Below are positions 11,105-24,121 of a DNA stretch of 64,000 nucleotides, piece by piece (position 1 is the first letter of the stretch; every line of letters begins with the position of its first letter). A program made the position numbers and the translations under genes. Below the pieces are notes generated by a model. It worked only from the letters and a program-made list of their open reading frames with translations. It ran no database searches and was not told the DNA's origin. The stretch comes from Ampullaceana balthica (Eukaryota > Mollusca > Gastropoda > Lymnaeidae), in NCBI GenBank assembly GCA_944989445.1, contig CALYLW010000058.1:1434001-1498000 (forward strand), written 5' to 3'.

Positions 11105-14100
11105 CTAACAAGCAGACAAAGTGTTGACCTGACAGAAACAAGCAGACAAAGTGTGACCTGACAGAAACAAGCAGACAAAGTGTTGACCTGACAGAAACAA
11201 GCAGACAAAGTGTTGACCTGACAGAAACAAGCAGACAAAGTGGTGACCTGACAGAAACAAGCAGACAAAGTGTTGACCTGACAGAAACAAGCAGACAAAG
11301 TGTTGACCTGACAGAAACAAGCAGACAAAGTGGTGACCTGACAGAAACAAGCAGACAAAGTGTTGACCTGACAGAAACAAGCAGACAAAGTGGTGACCTG
11401 ACAGAAACAAGCAGACAAAGTGTTGACCTGACAGAAACAAGCAGACAAAGTGTTGACCTGACAGAAACAAGCAGACAAAGTGGTGACCTGACAGAAACAA
11501 GCAGACAAAGTGTGACCTGACAGAAACAAGCAGACAAAGTGTGACCTGACAGAAACAAGCAGACAAAGTGTGACCTGACAGAAACAAGCAGACAAAGTGG
11601 TGACCTGACAGAAACAAGCAGACAAAGTGGTGAACTGACAGAAACAAGCAGACAAAGTGGAGACCTGACAGAAACAAGCAGACAAAGTGTGACCTGACAG
11701 AAACAAGCAGACAAAGTGGTGACCTGACAGAAACAAGCAGACAAAGTGAGACCTGACAGAAACAAGCAGACAAAGTGTGACCTGACAGAAACAAGCAGAC
11801 AAAGTGGTGACCTGACAGAAACAAGCAGACAAAGTGGTGACCTGACAGAAACAAGCAGACAAAGTGTGACCTGACAGAAACAAGCAGACAAAGTATGACC
11901 TGACAGAAACAAGCAGACAAAGTGTTGACCTGACAAAAACAAGCAGACAAAGTGTGACCTGACAGAAACAAGCAGACAAAGTGTTGACCTGACAGAAACA
12001 AGCAGACAAAGTTTTGACCTGAGAGAAACAAGCAGACAAAGTGGTGACCTGACAGAAACAAGCAGACAAAGTGTTGACCTGACAGAAACAAGCAGACAAA
12101 GTGGTGACCTGACAGAAACAAGCAGACAAAGTGGTGACCTGACAGAAACAAGCAGACAAAGTGGTGACCTGACAGAAACAAGCAGACAAAGTATTGACCT
12201 GACAGAAACAAGCAGACAAAGTGTTAACCTGACAGAAACAAGCAGATAAAGTGTTGACCTGAGAGAAGCAAGCAGACAAAGTGTTGAACTGACAGAAACA
12301 AGCAGACAAAGTGTGACCTGACAGAAACAAGCAGACAAAGTGTGACCTGACAGAAACAAGCAGACAAAGTGGTGACCTGACAGAAACAAGCAGACAAAGT
12401 GTGACCTGACAGAAACAAGCAGACAAAGTGTGACCTGACAGAAACAAGCAGACAAAGTGTGACCTGACAGAAACAAGCAGACAAAGTGGTGACCTGACAG
12501 AAACAAGAAGACAAAGTGTGACCTGACAGAAACAAGCAGACAAAGTGGTGACCTGACAGAAACAAGCAGACAAAGTGTGACCTGACAGAAACAAGCAGAC
12601 AAAGGGTTGACCTGACAGAAACAAGCAGACAAAGTGTTGACCTGACAGAAACAAGCAGACAAAGTGTGACCTGACAGAAACAAGCAGACAAATTGGTGAC
12701 CTGACAGAAACAAGCAGACAAAGTGTGACCTGACAGAAACAAGCAGAAAAAGTTGGACCTGACAGAAACAAGCAGACAAAGTGGTGACCTGACATAAACA
12801 AGCAGACAAAGTGTGACCTGACAGAAAGAAGCAGACAAAGTGGTGACCTGACAGAAACAAGCAGACAAAGTGGTGACCTGACAGAAACAAGCAGACAAAG
12901 TGTGACCTGACAGAAACAAGCAGACAAAGTGTGACCTGACAGAAACAAGCAGACAAAGTGGTGACCTGACAGAAACAAGAAGACAAAGTGTGACCTGACA
13001 GAAACAAGCAGACAAAGTAGTGACCTGACAGAAACAAGCAGACAAAGTGTGACCTGACAGAAACAAGCAGACAAAGTGTTGACCTGACAGAAACAAGCAG
13101 ACAAAGTGGTGACCTGACAGAAACAAGCAGACAAAGTGTGACCTGACAGAAACAAGCAGACAAATTGGTGACCTGACAGAAACAAGCAGACAAAGTTTGA
13201 CCTGACAGAAACAAGCAGAAAAAGTTGGACCTGACAGAAACAAGCAGACAAAGTGGTGACCTGACAGAAACAAGCAGACAAAGTGTGACTTGACAGAAAC
13301 AAGCAGACAAAGTGTGACCTGACAGAAACAAGCAGACAAAGTGTGACCTGACAGAAAGAAGCAGACAAAGTGGTGACCTGACAGAAACAAGCAGACAAAG
13401 TGTGACCTGACAGAAACAAGCAGACAAAGTGTGACCTGACAGAAACAAGCAGACAAAGTGTGACCTGACAGAAACAAGCAGACAAAGTGTGACCTGACAG
13501 AAACAAGCAGACAAAGTGTGACCTGACAGAAACAAGCAGACAAAGTGTGACCTGACAGAAACAAGCAGACAAAGTGTGACCTGACAGAAACAAGCAGACA
13601 AAGTGTGACCTGACAGAAACAAGCAGACAAAGTGTGACCTGACAGAAACAAGCAGACAAAGTGTGACCTGGCAGAAACAAGCAGACAAAGTGTTGACCTG
13701 ACAGAAACAAGCAGACAAAGTGTTGACCTGACAGAAACAAGCAGACAAAGTGGTGACCTGACAGAAACAAGCAGACAAAGTGTGACCTGACAGAAACAAG
13801 CAGACAAATTGTGACCTGACAGAAACAAGCAGACAAAGTGTGACCTGACAGAAACAAGCAGACAAAGTGTGACCTGACAGAAACAAGCAGACAAAGTGTT
13901 GACCTGACAGAAACAAGCAGACAAAGTGTGACCTGACAGAAACAAGCAGACAAAGTGTGACCTGACAGAAACAAGCTGACGAAGTGTGACCTGACAGAAA
14001 CAAGCAGACAAAGTGTGACCTGACAGAAACAAGCAGACAAAGTGTGACCTGACAGAAACAAGCAGACAAAGTGTTGACCTGACAAAAACAAGCAGACAAA

Positions 14101-17100
14101 GTGTGACCTGACAGAAACAAGCAGACAAAGTGTTGATCTGACAGAAACAAGCAGACAAAGTGTTGACCTGACAGAAACAAGCAGACAAAGTGGTGACCTG
14201 ATAGAAACAAGCAGACAAAGTGTTGACCTGACAGAAACAAGCAGACAAAGTGGTGACCTGACAGAAACAAGCAGACAAAGTGGTGACCTGACAGAAACAA
14301 GCAGACAAAGTATTGACCTGACAGAAACAAGCAGACAAAGTGTTAACCTGACAGAAACAAGCAGACAAAGTGTTGACCTGAGAGAAACAAGCAGACAAAG
14401 TGTTGAACTGACAGAAACAAGCAGACAAAGTGTGACCTGACAGAAACAAGCAGACAAAGTGTGACCTGACAGAAACATGCAGACAAAGTGGTGACCTGAC
14501 AGAAACAAGCAGACAAAGTGTGACCTGACAGAAACAAGCAGACAAAGTGTGACCTGACAGAAACAAGCAGACAAAGTGGTGACCTGACAGAAACAAGAAG
14601 ACAAAGTGTGACCTGACAGAAACAAGCAGACAAAGTGTGACCTGACAGAAACAAGCAGACAAAGTGTGACCTGACAGAAACAAGCAGACAAAGTGTTGAC
14701 CTGACAGAAACAAGCAGACAAAGTGGTGACCTGACAGAAACAAGCAGACAAAGTGTGTACTGACAGAAACAAGCAGACAAATTGGTGACCTGACAGAAAC
14801 AAGCAGACAAAGTGTGACCTGACAGAAACAAGCAGAAAAAGTTGGACCTGACAGAAACAAGCAGACAAAGTGTGACCTGACAGAAACAAGCAGACAAAGT
14901 GGTGACCTGACAGAAACAAGCAGACAAAGTGGTGACCTGACAGAAACAAGAAGACAAAGTGTGACCTGACAGAAACAAGCAGACAAAGTGGTGACCTGAC
15001 AGAAACAAGCAGACAAAGTGTGACCTGACAGAAACAAGCAGACAAAGTGTTGACCTGACAGAAACAAGCAGACAAAGTGGTGACCTGACAGAAACAAGCA
15101 GACAAAGTGTGACCTGACAGAAACAAGCAGACAAAGTGGTGACCTGACAGAAACAAGCAGACAAAGTGTGACCTGACAGAAACAAGCAGACAAAGTGTGA
15201 CCTGACAGAAACAAGCAGACAAAGTGTGACCTGACAGAAACAAGCAGACAAAGTGTGACCTGACAGAAACAAGCAGACAAAGTGTGACCTGACAGAAACA
15301 AGCAGACAAAGTGTGACCTGACAGAAACAAGCAGACAAAGTGGTGACCTGACAGAAACAAGCAGACAAAGTGTGACCTGACAGAAACAAGCAGACAAAGT
15401 GTGACCTGACAGAAACAAGCAGACAAAGTGGTGACCTGACAGAAACAAGCAGACAAAGTGTGACCTGACAGAAACAAGCAGACAAAGTGTGACCTGACAG
15501 AAACAAGCAGACAAAGTGTGACCTGACAGAAACAAGCAGACAAAGTGTGACCTGACAGAAACAAGCAGACAAAGTGTGACCTGACAGAAACAAGCAGACA
15601 AAGTGGTGACCTGACAGAAACAAGCAGACAAAGTGTGACCTGACAGAAACAAGCAGACAAAGTGTGACCTGACAGAAACAAGCAGACAAAGTGTTGACCT
15701 GACAGAAACAAGCAGACAAAGTGTGACCTGACAGAAACAAGCAGACAAAGTGTTGACCTGACAGAAACAAGCAGACAAAGTGTGACCTGACAGAAACAAG
15801 CAGACAAAGTGGTGACCTGACAGAAACAAGCAGACAAAGTGTGACCTGACAGAAACAAGCAGACAAAGTGGTGACCTGACAGAAACAAGCAGACAAAGTG
15901 GTGACCTGACAGAAACAAGCAGACAAAGTGTGACCTGACAGAAACAAGCAGACAAAGTGTGACCTGACAGAAACAAGCAGACAAAGTGTTGACCTGACAG
16001 AAACAAGCAGACAAAGTGTGACCTGACAGAAACAAGCAGACAAAGTGTGACCTGACAGAAACAAGCAGACAAAGTGTGACCTGACAGAAACAAGCAGACA
16101 AAGTGGTGACCTGACAGAAACAAGCAGACAAAGTGTGACCTGACAGAAACAAGCAGACAAAGTGTGACCTGACAGAAACAAGCAGACAAAGTGTGACCTG
16201 ACAGAAACAAGCAGACAAAGTGTGACCTGACAGAAACAAGCAGACAAAGTGTGACCTGACAGAAACAAGCAGACAAAGTGTGACCTGACAGAAACAAGCA
16301 GACAAAGTGTGACCTGACAGAAACAAGCAGACAAAGTGTGACCTGACAGAAACAAGCAGACAAAGTGTGACCTGACAGAAACAAGCAGACAAAGTGTGAC
16401 CTGACAGAAACAAGCAGACAAAGTGTTGACCTGACAGAAACAAGCAGACAAAGTGTGACCTGACAGAAACAAGCAGACAAAGTGTTGACCTGACAGAAAC
16501 AAGCAGACAAAGTGTTGACCTGACAGAAACAAGCAGACAAAGTGTGACCTGACAGAAACAAGCAGACAAAGTGGTGACCTGACAGAAACAAGCAGACAAA
16601 GTGTGACCTGACAGAAACAAGCAGACAAAAGTTGGACCTGACAGAAACAAGCAGACAAAGTGGTGACCTGACAGAAACAAGCAGACAAAGTGTGACCTGA
16701 CAGAAACAAGCAGACAAAGTGTGACCTGACAGAAACAAGCAGACAAAGTGGTGACCTGACAGAAACAAGCAGACAAAGTGTGACCTGACAGAAACAAGCA
16801 GACAAAGTGTGACCTGACAGAAACAAGCAGACAAAGTGGTGACCTGACAGAAACAAGCAGACAAAGTGTGACCTGACAGAAACAAGCAGACAAAGTGGTG
16901 ACCTGACAGAAACAAGCAGACAAAGTGTGACCTGACAGAAACAAGCAGACAAAGTGTTGACCTGACAGAAACAAGCAGACAAAGTGGTGACCTGACAGAA
17001 ACAAGCAGACAAAGTGTGACCTGACAGAAACAAGCAGACAAAGTGGTGACCTGACAGAAACAAGCAGACAAAGTTTGACCTGACAGAAACAAGCAGACAA

Positions 17101-20100
17101 AAGTTGGACCTGACAGAAACAAGCAGACAAAGTGGTGACCTGACAGAAACAAGCAGACAAAGTGTGACCTGACAGAAACAAGCAGACAAAGTGTGACCTG
17201 ACAGAAACAAGCAGACAAAGTGTGACCTGACAGAAACAAGCAGACAAAGTGGTGACCTGACAGAAACAAGCAGACAAAGTGTGACCTGACAGAAACAAGC
17301 AGACAAAGTGTGACCTGACAGAAACAAGCAGACAAAGTGTGACCTGACAGAAACAAGCAGACAAAGTGTGACCTGACAGAAACAAGCAGACAAAGTGTGA
17401 CCTGACAGAAACAAGCAGACAAAGTGTGACCTGACAGAAACAAGCAGACAAAGTGTGACCTGACAGAAACAAGCAGACAAAGTGTGACCTGACAGAAACA
17501 AGCAGACAAAGTGTGACCTGACAGAAACAAGCAGACAAAGTGTGACCTGACAGAAACAAGCAGACAAAGTGTGACCTGACAGAAACAAGCAGACAAAGTG
17601 TGACCTGACAGAAACAAGCAGACAAAGTGTGACCTGACAGAAACAAGCAGACAAAGTGTGACCTGACAGAAACAAGCAGACAAAGTGTTGACCTGACAGA
17701 AACAAGCAGACAAAGTGTTGACCTGACAGAAACAAGCAGACAAAGTGGTGACCTGACAGAAACAAGCAGACAAAGTGTGACCTGACAGAAACAAGCAGAC
17801 AAAGTGTGACCTGACAGAAACAAGCAGACAAAGTGTGACCTGACAGAAACAAGCAGACAAAGTGTGACCTGACAGAAACAAGCAGACAAAGTGTTGACCT
17901 GACAGAAACAAGCAGACAAAGTGTGACCTGACAGAAACAAGCAGACAAAGTGTGACCTGACAGAAACAAGCAGACAAAGTGTGACCTGACAGAAACAAGC
18001 AGACAAAGTGTGACCTGACAGAAACAAGCAGACAAAGTGTGACCTGACAGAAACAAGCAGACAAAGTGTTGACCTGACAGAAAACAAGCAGACAAAGTGT
18101 GACCTGACAGAAACAAGCAGACAAAGTGTTGACCTGACAGAAACAAGCAGACAAAGTGTTGACCTGACAGAAACAAGCAGACAAAGTGGTGACCTGACAG
18201 AAACAAGCAGACAAAGTGTTGACCTGACAGAAACAAGCAGACAAAGTGGTGACCTGACAGAAACAAGCAGACAAAGTGGTGACCTGACAGAAACAAGCAG
18301 ACAAAGTATTGACCTGACAGAAACAAGCAGACAAAGTGTTAACCTGACAGAAACAAGCAGACAAAGTGTTGACCTGAGAGAAACAAGCAGACAAAGTGTT
18401 GAACTGACAGAAACAAGCAGACAAAGTGTGACCTGACAGAAACAAGCAGACAAAGTGTGACCTGACAGAAACATGCAGACAAAGTGGTGACCTGACAGAA
18501 ACAAGCAGACAAAGTGTGACCTGACAGAAACAAGCAGACAAAGTGTGACCTGACAGAAACAAGCAGACAAAGTGGTGACCTGACAGAAACAAGAAGACAA
18601 AGTGTGACCTGACAGAAACAAGCAGACAAAGTGGTGACCTGACAGAAACAAGCAGACAAAGTGTGACCTGACAGAAACAAGCAGACAAAGTGTTGACCTG
18701 ACAGAAACAAGCAGACAAAGTGGTGACCTGACAGAAACAAGCAGACAAAGTGTGTACCTGACAGAAACAAGCAGACAAATTGGTGACCTGACAGAAACAA
18801 GCAGACAAAGTGTGACCTGACAGAAACAAGCAGAAAAAGTTGGACCTGACAGAAACAAGCAGACAAAGTGTGACCTGACAGAAACAAGCAGACAAAGTGG
18901 TGACCTGACAGAAACAAGCAGACAAAGTGGTGACCTGACAGAAACAAGAAGACAAAGTGTGACCTGACAGAAACAAGCAGACAAAGTGGTGACCTGACAG
19001 AAACAAGCAGACAAAGTGTGACCTGACAGAAACAAGCAGACAAAGTGTTGACCTGACAGAAACAAGCAGACAAAGTGGTGACCTGACAGAAACAAGCAGA
19101 CAAAGTGTGACCTGACAGAAACAAGCAGACAAATTGGTGACCTGACAGAAACAAGCAGACAAAGTGTGACCTGACAGAAACAAGCAGACAAAAGTTGGAC
19201 CTGACAGAAACAAGCAGACAAAGTGGTGACCTGACAGAAACAAGCAGACAAAGTGGTGACTTGACAGAAACAAGCAGACAAAGTGGTGACCTGACAGAAA
19301 CAAGCAGACAAAGTGTGACCTGACAGAAACAAGCAGACAAAGTGGTGACCTGACAGAAACAAGCAGACAAAGTGTGACCTGACAGAAACAAGCAGACAAA
19401 GTGTGACCTGACAGAAACAAGCAGACAAAGTGTTGACCTGACAGAAACAAGCAGACAAAGTGTGACCTGACAGAAACAAGCAGACAAAGTGTGACCTGAC
19501 AGAAACAAGCAGACAAAGTGTGACCTGACAGAAACAAGCAGACAAAGTGTGACCTGACAGAAACAAGCAGACAAAGTGTGACCTGACAGAAACAAGCAGA
19601 CAAAGTGTGACCTGACAGAAACAAGCAGACAAAGTGTGACCTGACAGAAACAAGCAGACAAAGTGTGACCTGACAGAAACAAGCAGACAAAGTGTTGACC
19701 TGACAGAAACAAGCAGACAAAGTGTTGACCTGACAGAAACAAGCAGACAAAGTGGTGACCTGACAGAAACAAGCAGACAAAGTGTTGACCTGACAGAAAC
19801 AAGCAGACAAGTGGTGACCTGACAGAAACAAGCAGACAAAGTGTTGACCTGACAGAAACAAGCAGACAAAGTGGTGACCTGACAGAAACAAGCAGACAAA
19901 GTATTGACCTGACAGAAACAAGCAGACAAAGTGTGACCTGACAGAAACAAGCAGACAAAGTGTGACCTGACAGAAACAAGCAGACAAAGTGTGACCTGAC
20001 AGAAACAAGTAGACAAAGTGTGACCTGACAGAAACAAGCAGACAAAGTGTGACCTGACAGAAACAAGCAGACAAAGTGTTGACCTGACAAAAACAAGCAG

Positions 20101-20600
20101 ACAAAGTGTGACCTGACAGAAACAAGCAGACAAAGTGTTGACCTGACAGAAACAAGCAGACAAAGTGTTGACCTGACAGAAACAAGCAGACAAAGTGGTG
20201 ACCTGACAGAAACAAGCAGACAAAGTGTTGACCTGACAGAAACAAGCAGACAAGTGGTGACCTGACAGAAACAAGCAGACAAAGTGTTGACCTGACAGAA
20301 ACAAGCAGACAAAGTGGTGACCTGACAGAAACAAGCAGACAAAGTATTGACCTGACAGAAACAAGCAGACAAAGTGTTAACCTGACAGAAACAAGCAGAC
20401 AAAGTGTTGACCTGAGAGAAACAAGCAGACAAAGTGTTGAACTGACAGAAACAAGCAGACAAAGTGTGACCTGACAGAAACAAGCAGACAAAGTGTGACC
20501 TGACAGAAACCAGCAGACAAAGTGGTGACCTGACAGAAACAAGCAGACAAAGTGTGACCTGACAGAAACAAGCAGACAAAGTGTTGACCTGACAGAAACA
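11105..20600. repeat. 9.5-kb satellite of 29/30-bp units with about 2-kb higher-order repeats
   Basis: About 320 copies of AGAAACAAGCAGACAAAGTG followed by TGACCTGAC (29 bp), or with one extra T or G (GTGTTGACC, GTGGTGACC; 30 bp). A marker block (GTATTGACC, GTTAACC, CCTGAGAG and GTTGAACTG in consecutive units) occurs four times. Its GTGTTAACCT lies at 12,221, 14,340, 18,336 and 20,374, at spacings of 2,119, 3,996 and 2,038 bp. Other markers repeat with the same offsets: AGCAGAAAAAGTTGG near 12,744, 14,832 and 18,829, and AACAAGAAGACAAAG. The minus strand lacks stops in every frame of the unit, giving open frames over 3,000 codons. Mixed 29- and 30-bp units rotate the frame, so no single peptide is maintained. 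Confidence 0.97.
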
Positions 20601-21139
20601 TTCGAGAGAACAACGGAACATACGCTTACAAACCATCCAAAGTAAATGGCACGCAGTAGCTATTTATTTTATTTTTTTCTTGTTTACCAATTTTAAAAAT
20701 GAGATAGAAATTTAACAAAAATAATGTATTTTAATGACTTCAAAAAAAATAGTTTCTTCTTTTTTTCATTTATTTAGTGTAGAAAACAATGTTAACGATA
20801 TCATTTTACTTTCTTCATTTTTGTACGTTTTTTAAAAAAGTATACAAAATGTTGTTTTTTGTTTTACAATATTAACCGGAATTCTTGCCAATGTGGTAAA
20901 AGAATAATTTTAGTAACAATGGGCCAGACTTCAGTTTCACCACAGCTATAAAAGTAAGTTCTATAACACGAGAACATCTACGACTTACTTTAATTCTATT
21001 ACGGAATTTTTTTTTCAATTGGTGAAGAGAACATTTCATAAAATATAATTTGTTTATATTTCAATAAACTTTTTTTCCCGAATCGCCCCAAAGTTTAAAT
21101 AAAAAAGTTACTGCATAGTCGTTATTTAACCCTAACCCA
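20601..21139. other. AT-rich unique spacer
   Basis: Follows the satellite directly. T- and A-rich, with no gene or element ends recognised. Confidence 0.5.
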
Positions 21140-21410
21140 TTCTGTGTCCACTTAAACACACAGCTCTGTATCTTTGATCTATTATGTGACCACTTAAACA
21201 CACAGCTCTGTATCTTTAATCTATTCTGTGGCCACTTAAACACACAGCTCTGTATTTTTGATCCCTTCTGTGGCCACTTAAACAAACAGCTCTGTATCTT
21301 TGATCCCTTCTGTGGCCTCTTAAATACACACTCTGTATCTTTGATCCCTTCTGTGGCCACTTAAATACACAGGTCTTTATCTTTGATCCTTTCTGTGGCC
21401 ACTTATTGAT
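21140..21410. repeat. 42-bp tandem repeat, about six copies
   Basis: Units contain CCACTTAAACACACAGCTCT and GTATCTTTGATCCCTTCTGT. Copies are 85-95% alike by eye. The minus-strand frame through them is a by-product of the period. Confidence 0.9.
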
Positions 21411-21529
21411 CTGATATCAGCCCTTAAACCTCTGACCAGTTGCTTCCCTCAAGTCCCCAAATTCTAACCAGTCAATTCAGTCAAGTCCAAGAACTCCAAC
21501 ATATTATTGTTTATTTCTTCCCTCAAGTC
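21411..21529. repeat. Left part of a degenerate 32-bp repeat array
   Basis: Phrases such as CTAACCAGTCAATTCAGTCA and CAAGTCC match the array that resumes at 22,263. The array is split by a hAT fragment. Confidence 0.7.
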
Positions 21530-22262
21530 CAGGGTTGCCAACCGTCCGTAAATTTACGGACAGTCCGTAAAGATTTGTCGTAAATTGCCTGTCCGTAAAA
21601 TTCCGTAAAAAACTAAGACGTCCGTTAAAAAAAAATGTCAAAACGTGGTATCTCAACGTTTAAAAAAATCAGTAAATCATGTTTGTGATATCTATATTCT
21701 TGATTCAAATTTTAATTTTTAAATTGTTTTATTTGCATCCCGCGCTCTATTAATAAACTGTAAAAGCTTTCTGGACAGCTAGGCTCACGCGGCGAGACGC
21801 ATCGCGGCAAGATGGACTTGTTTAGACAGATCGTTAGTCGTTACGCCACAATTACGCATAAATTATGACGACATAAATGTAAAAATAGTATCTGTTTTTT
21901 TTTCAAAAATGCCGAGAAGATGAATACAAGCGAAGACGATAGCCGCAGTGAAAACTGTGAAATAAACGAAAATGCAAATAAAATTATTGTTAAAAAAGCT
22001 AAAGTGAACAAAAAATGCTATTTCAACCTATATGGATTACAAACGGCGAATGTAAGGACTGGATATCAACGGACAATGATTCCAAATATAACGCTGTATG
22101 TACGTGCGGTAGAAATATATTTAGCGTTGCATCTGTTGGTGTACGAGACGTTCACAGCCACGGTAGAATGTTGCAGTTCTTGACTAAGGATAAAAAAAAT
22201 CATCTCCTGTAACTGCTCACAACAAACAGGCAACAGAATGTGAATTAAAATTGGCAAATTTC
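21530..22262 (+). mobile_element. hAT transposon fragment (5' end, 3' end missing)
   Basis: Begins with CAGGGTTGCCAACCGTCCG, a typical hAT terminus, followed by a palindromic CCGTAAATTTACGG. It carries the start of a transposase with a BED-like finger. The right end has no matching inverted terminus and passes directly back into the CAAGTCC repeat. Similar 45-bp stretches (AACATATTATTG...CTCAAGTCC) flank both sides. I read them as host repeat units rather than a target duplication. Confidence 0.65.
21920..22209 (+). pseudogene. hAT transposase N-terminus, BED-like finger, frameshifted
   Basis: The frame from ATG at 21,920 begins MNTSEDDSRSENC and is acidic and then lysine-rich. The finger portion continues in another frame from about 22,015 (QPIWITNGECKDWI, then YNAVCTCGRNIFSVAS and DVHSHG). 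This order (Trp-rich lead, Cys-x-Cys, FSVAS, His) is the familiar N-terminal finger of one hAT transposase group. A single-base indel near 22,015 separates the two parts. The catalytic RNase H-like domain and dimerisation region are absent, so it cannot encode a working transposase. Confidence 0.6.
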
Positions 22263-22640
22263 AAAGTCCAAGAACTACAACATATTATTGGTTATTGCCT
22301 CACTCAAGTCCCGAAACTATAACCAGCTAATTAAATCAAGTCCCGTGACTCTTACCAGGTGATTGAATCAAGTCCCATAACTCTAATCAGTTTATTAAAA
22401 CAAGTCCCAGAACTCTAACCAGGAGATTGAATCAAGTACCATAACTCTAACCAGGCGATTCACTCAAGTCCCATGACTCTAACAATTTGATTGAATCAAG
22501 TACCATAACTCTAACAATTTGAATGAATCAAGTACCATAACTCTAACAAGTTGATTTAATAAAGTCCCATAACTCTAACAATTTGATTTAATCAAGTACC
22601 ATAACTCTAACCAGGCGATTCACTCAAGTCCAAGTATTCG
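22263..22640. repeat. Degenerate 32-bp repeat array, about 12 copies
   Basis: Consensus phrases are AACTCTAACAATTTGATTGA and ATCAAGTACCAT. Copies are diverged, with an occasional CCAGGCGATTCACTCAAGTC variant at 22,460 and 22,612. Confidence 0.85.
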
Positions 22641-23017
22641 AAAATGTTGATTCCATGATCAAGTCCGAGCACTCAATCCTGTTGATTCCCGAAGAAGACA
22701 ACTGTATCAAGTCGCCCGTGTACAGGGGGAGATAATGCCATTAATCAAATTAAACCAGGGGTCTGACGGCCCGATTCAACGTCTGTATGTTTTCACAGGT
22801 CTCAATCTACTGACCTACTTCTTTAGATGTCCGATCAAACTGATTATGGATTTGGAATCTCACTTCGTTTGGGTCTGTGCGCTTTTTTAAAAGCAAATGG
22901 GATACTGTGAGGAGGGGGGAGAAACGTCTTGGCAATATGACACATCAATTTAGGTCGGTGGCAGAAATGTATTAGTAAGTTGGCATCATAAGGTTATGAA
23001 GGTGGCAGAGTAGTGTT
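22641..23017. other. Unique sequence, no gene recognised
   Basis: A transitional stretch between repeats with no recognisable features. Confidence 0.45.
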
Positions 23018-23230
23018 TGTTAGTTGGAAGAGTAATGTTAGTAAATAAGTAGAGTAATGTTAGTAAATAAGTAGAGTAATGTTAGTAAATAGGTAGAGTA
23101 ATGTTAGTAAATAGGTAGAGTAATGTTAGTAAATAGGTAGAGTAATGTTAGTAAATAGGTAGAGTAATGTTAGTAAATAGGTAGAGTAATGTTAGTAAAT
23201 AGGTAGAGTAATGTTAGTAAAATGGCAGAG
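23018..23230. repeat. 22-bp tandem repeat, about nine copies
   Basis: Units are GTTAGTAAATAGGTAGAGTA plus AT. They are very homogeneous except for an AAGTAG variant in the first copies. Confidence 0.94.
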
Positions 23231-23341
23231 TCATGTTATTGTTCAACCACCTGCTCTAAAATTAAAAAAATAAAATAAATATTATTTGCTGTTACCTTCC
23301 CTCTAAAAATATTATGGTTAGCAATTGTCTTATCCCAATGT

Positions 23342-23344
<3 letters not shown>

Positions 23345-23411
<67 letters not shown>

Positions 23412-23654
23412 TCCCTCACTCTCTCTCTCTCTCTCCCTCTCCCTATCCCCCCTCTCTCTCTCTCCCTCTTTCTCTCTCTCTCTCCCTCTCCCTCTCCCCC
23501 CCTCTCTCTCCCTCTCCCGCTCCCCCCTCTCTCTCTCTATTTCTTGCTCTCTCTCTCTCCCTCTCCCCCTCTCTCTCTACCCCTCTCTCTCTCTCCCTCT
23601 CCCTCCTCTCTCTCTCCCTCTCCCTCTCCCCCCTCTCTCTCTATTTCTTGCTCC

Positions 23655-23717
<63 letters not shown>

Positions 23718-23778
23718 TCTCCCTCTCCCTCCTCTCTCTCCCTCTCCCTCTCCTCCCTCTCTCTCTATTTCTTGCTCC

Positions 23779-23827
<49 letters not shown>

Positions 23828-24068
23828 TCCCTCACTCTCTCTCTCTCTCCCTCTCCCTATCCCCCCTCTCTCTCTCTCCCTCTTTCTCTCTCTCTCTCCC
23901 TCTCCCTCTCCCCCCTCTCTCTCCCTCTCCCGCTCCCCCCTCTCTCTCTCTATTTCTTGCTCTCTCTCTCTCCCTCTCCCCCCTCTCTCTCTACCCCTCT
24001 CTCTCTCTCCCTCTCCCTCCTCTCTCTCTCCCTCTCCCTCTCCCCCCTCTCTCTCTATTTCTTGCTCC

Positions 24069-24121
<53 letters not shown>

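Noticed and set aside
11071..20636. Giant minus-strand reading frames (up to 3,097 codons) as a real repetitive protein gene
   Set aside because: They arise because the 29/30-bp unit lacks stops in every minus-strand phase. Frames overlap in three phases, peptide phase is not kept, and there is no promoter, splice or polyadenylation context.
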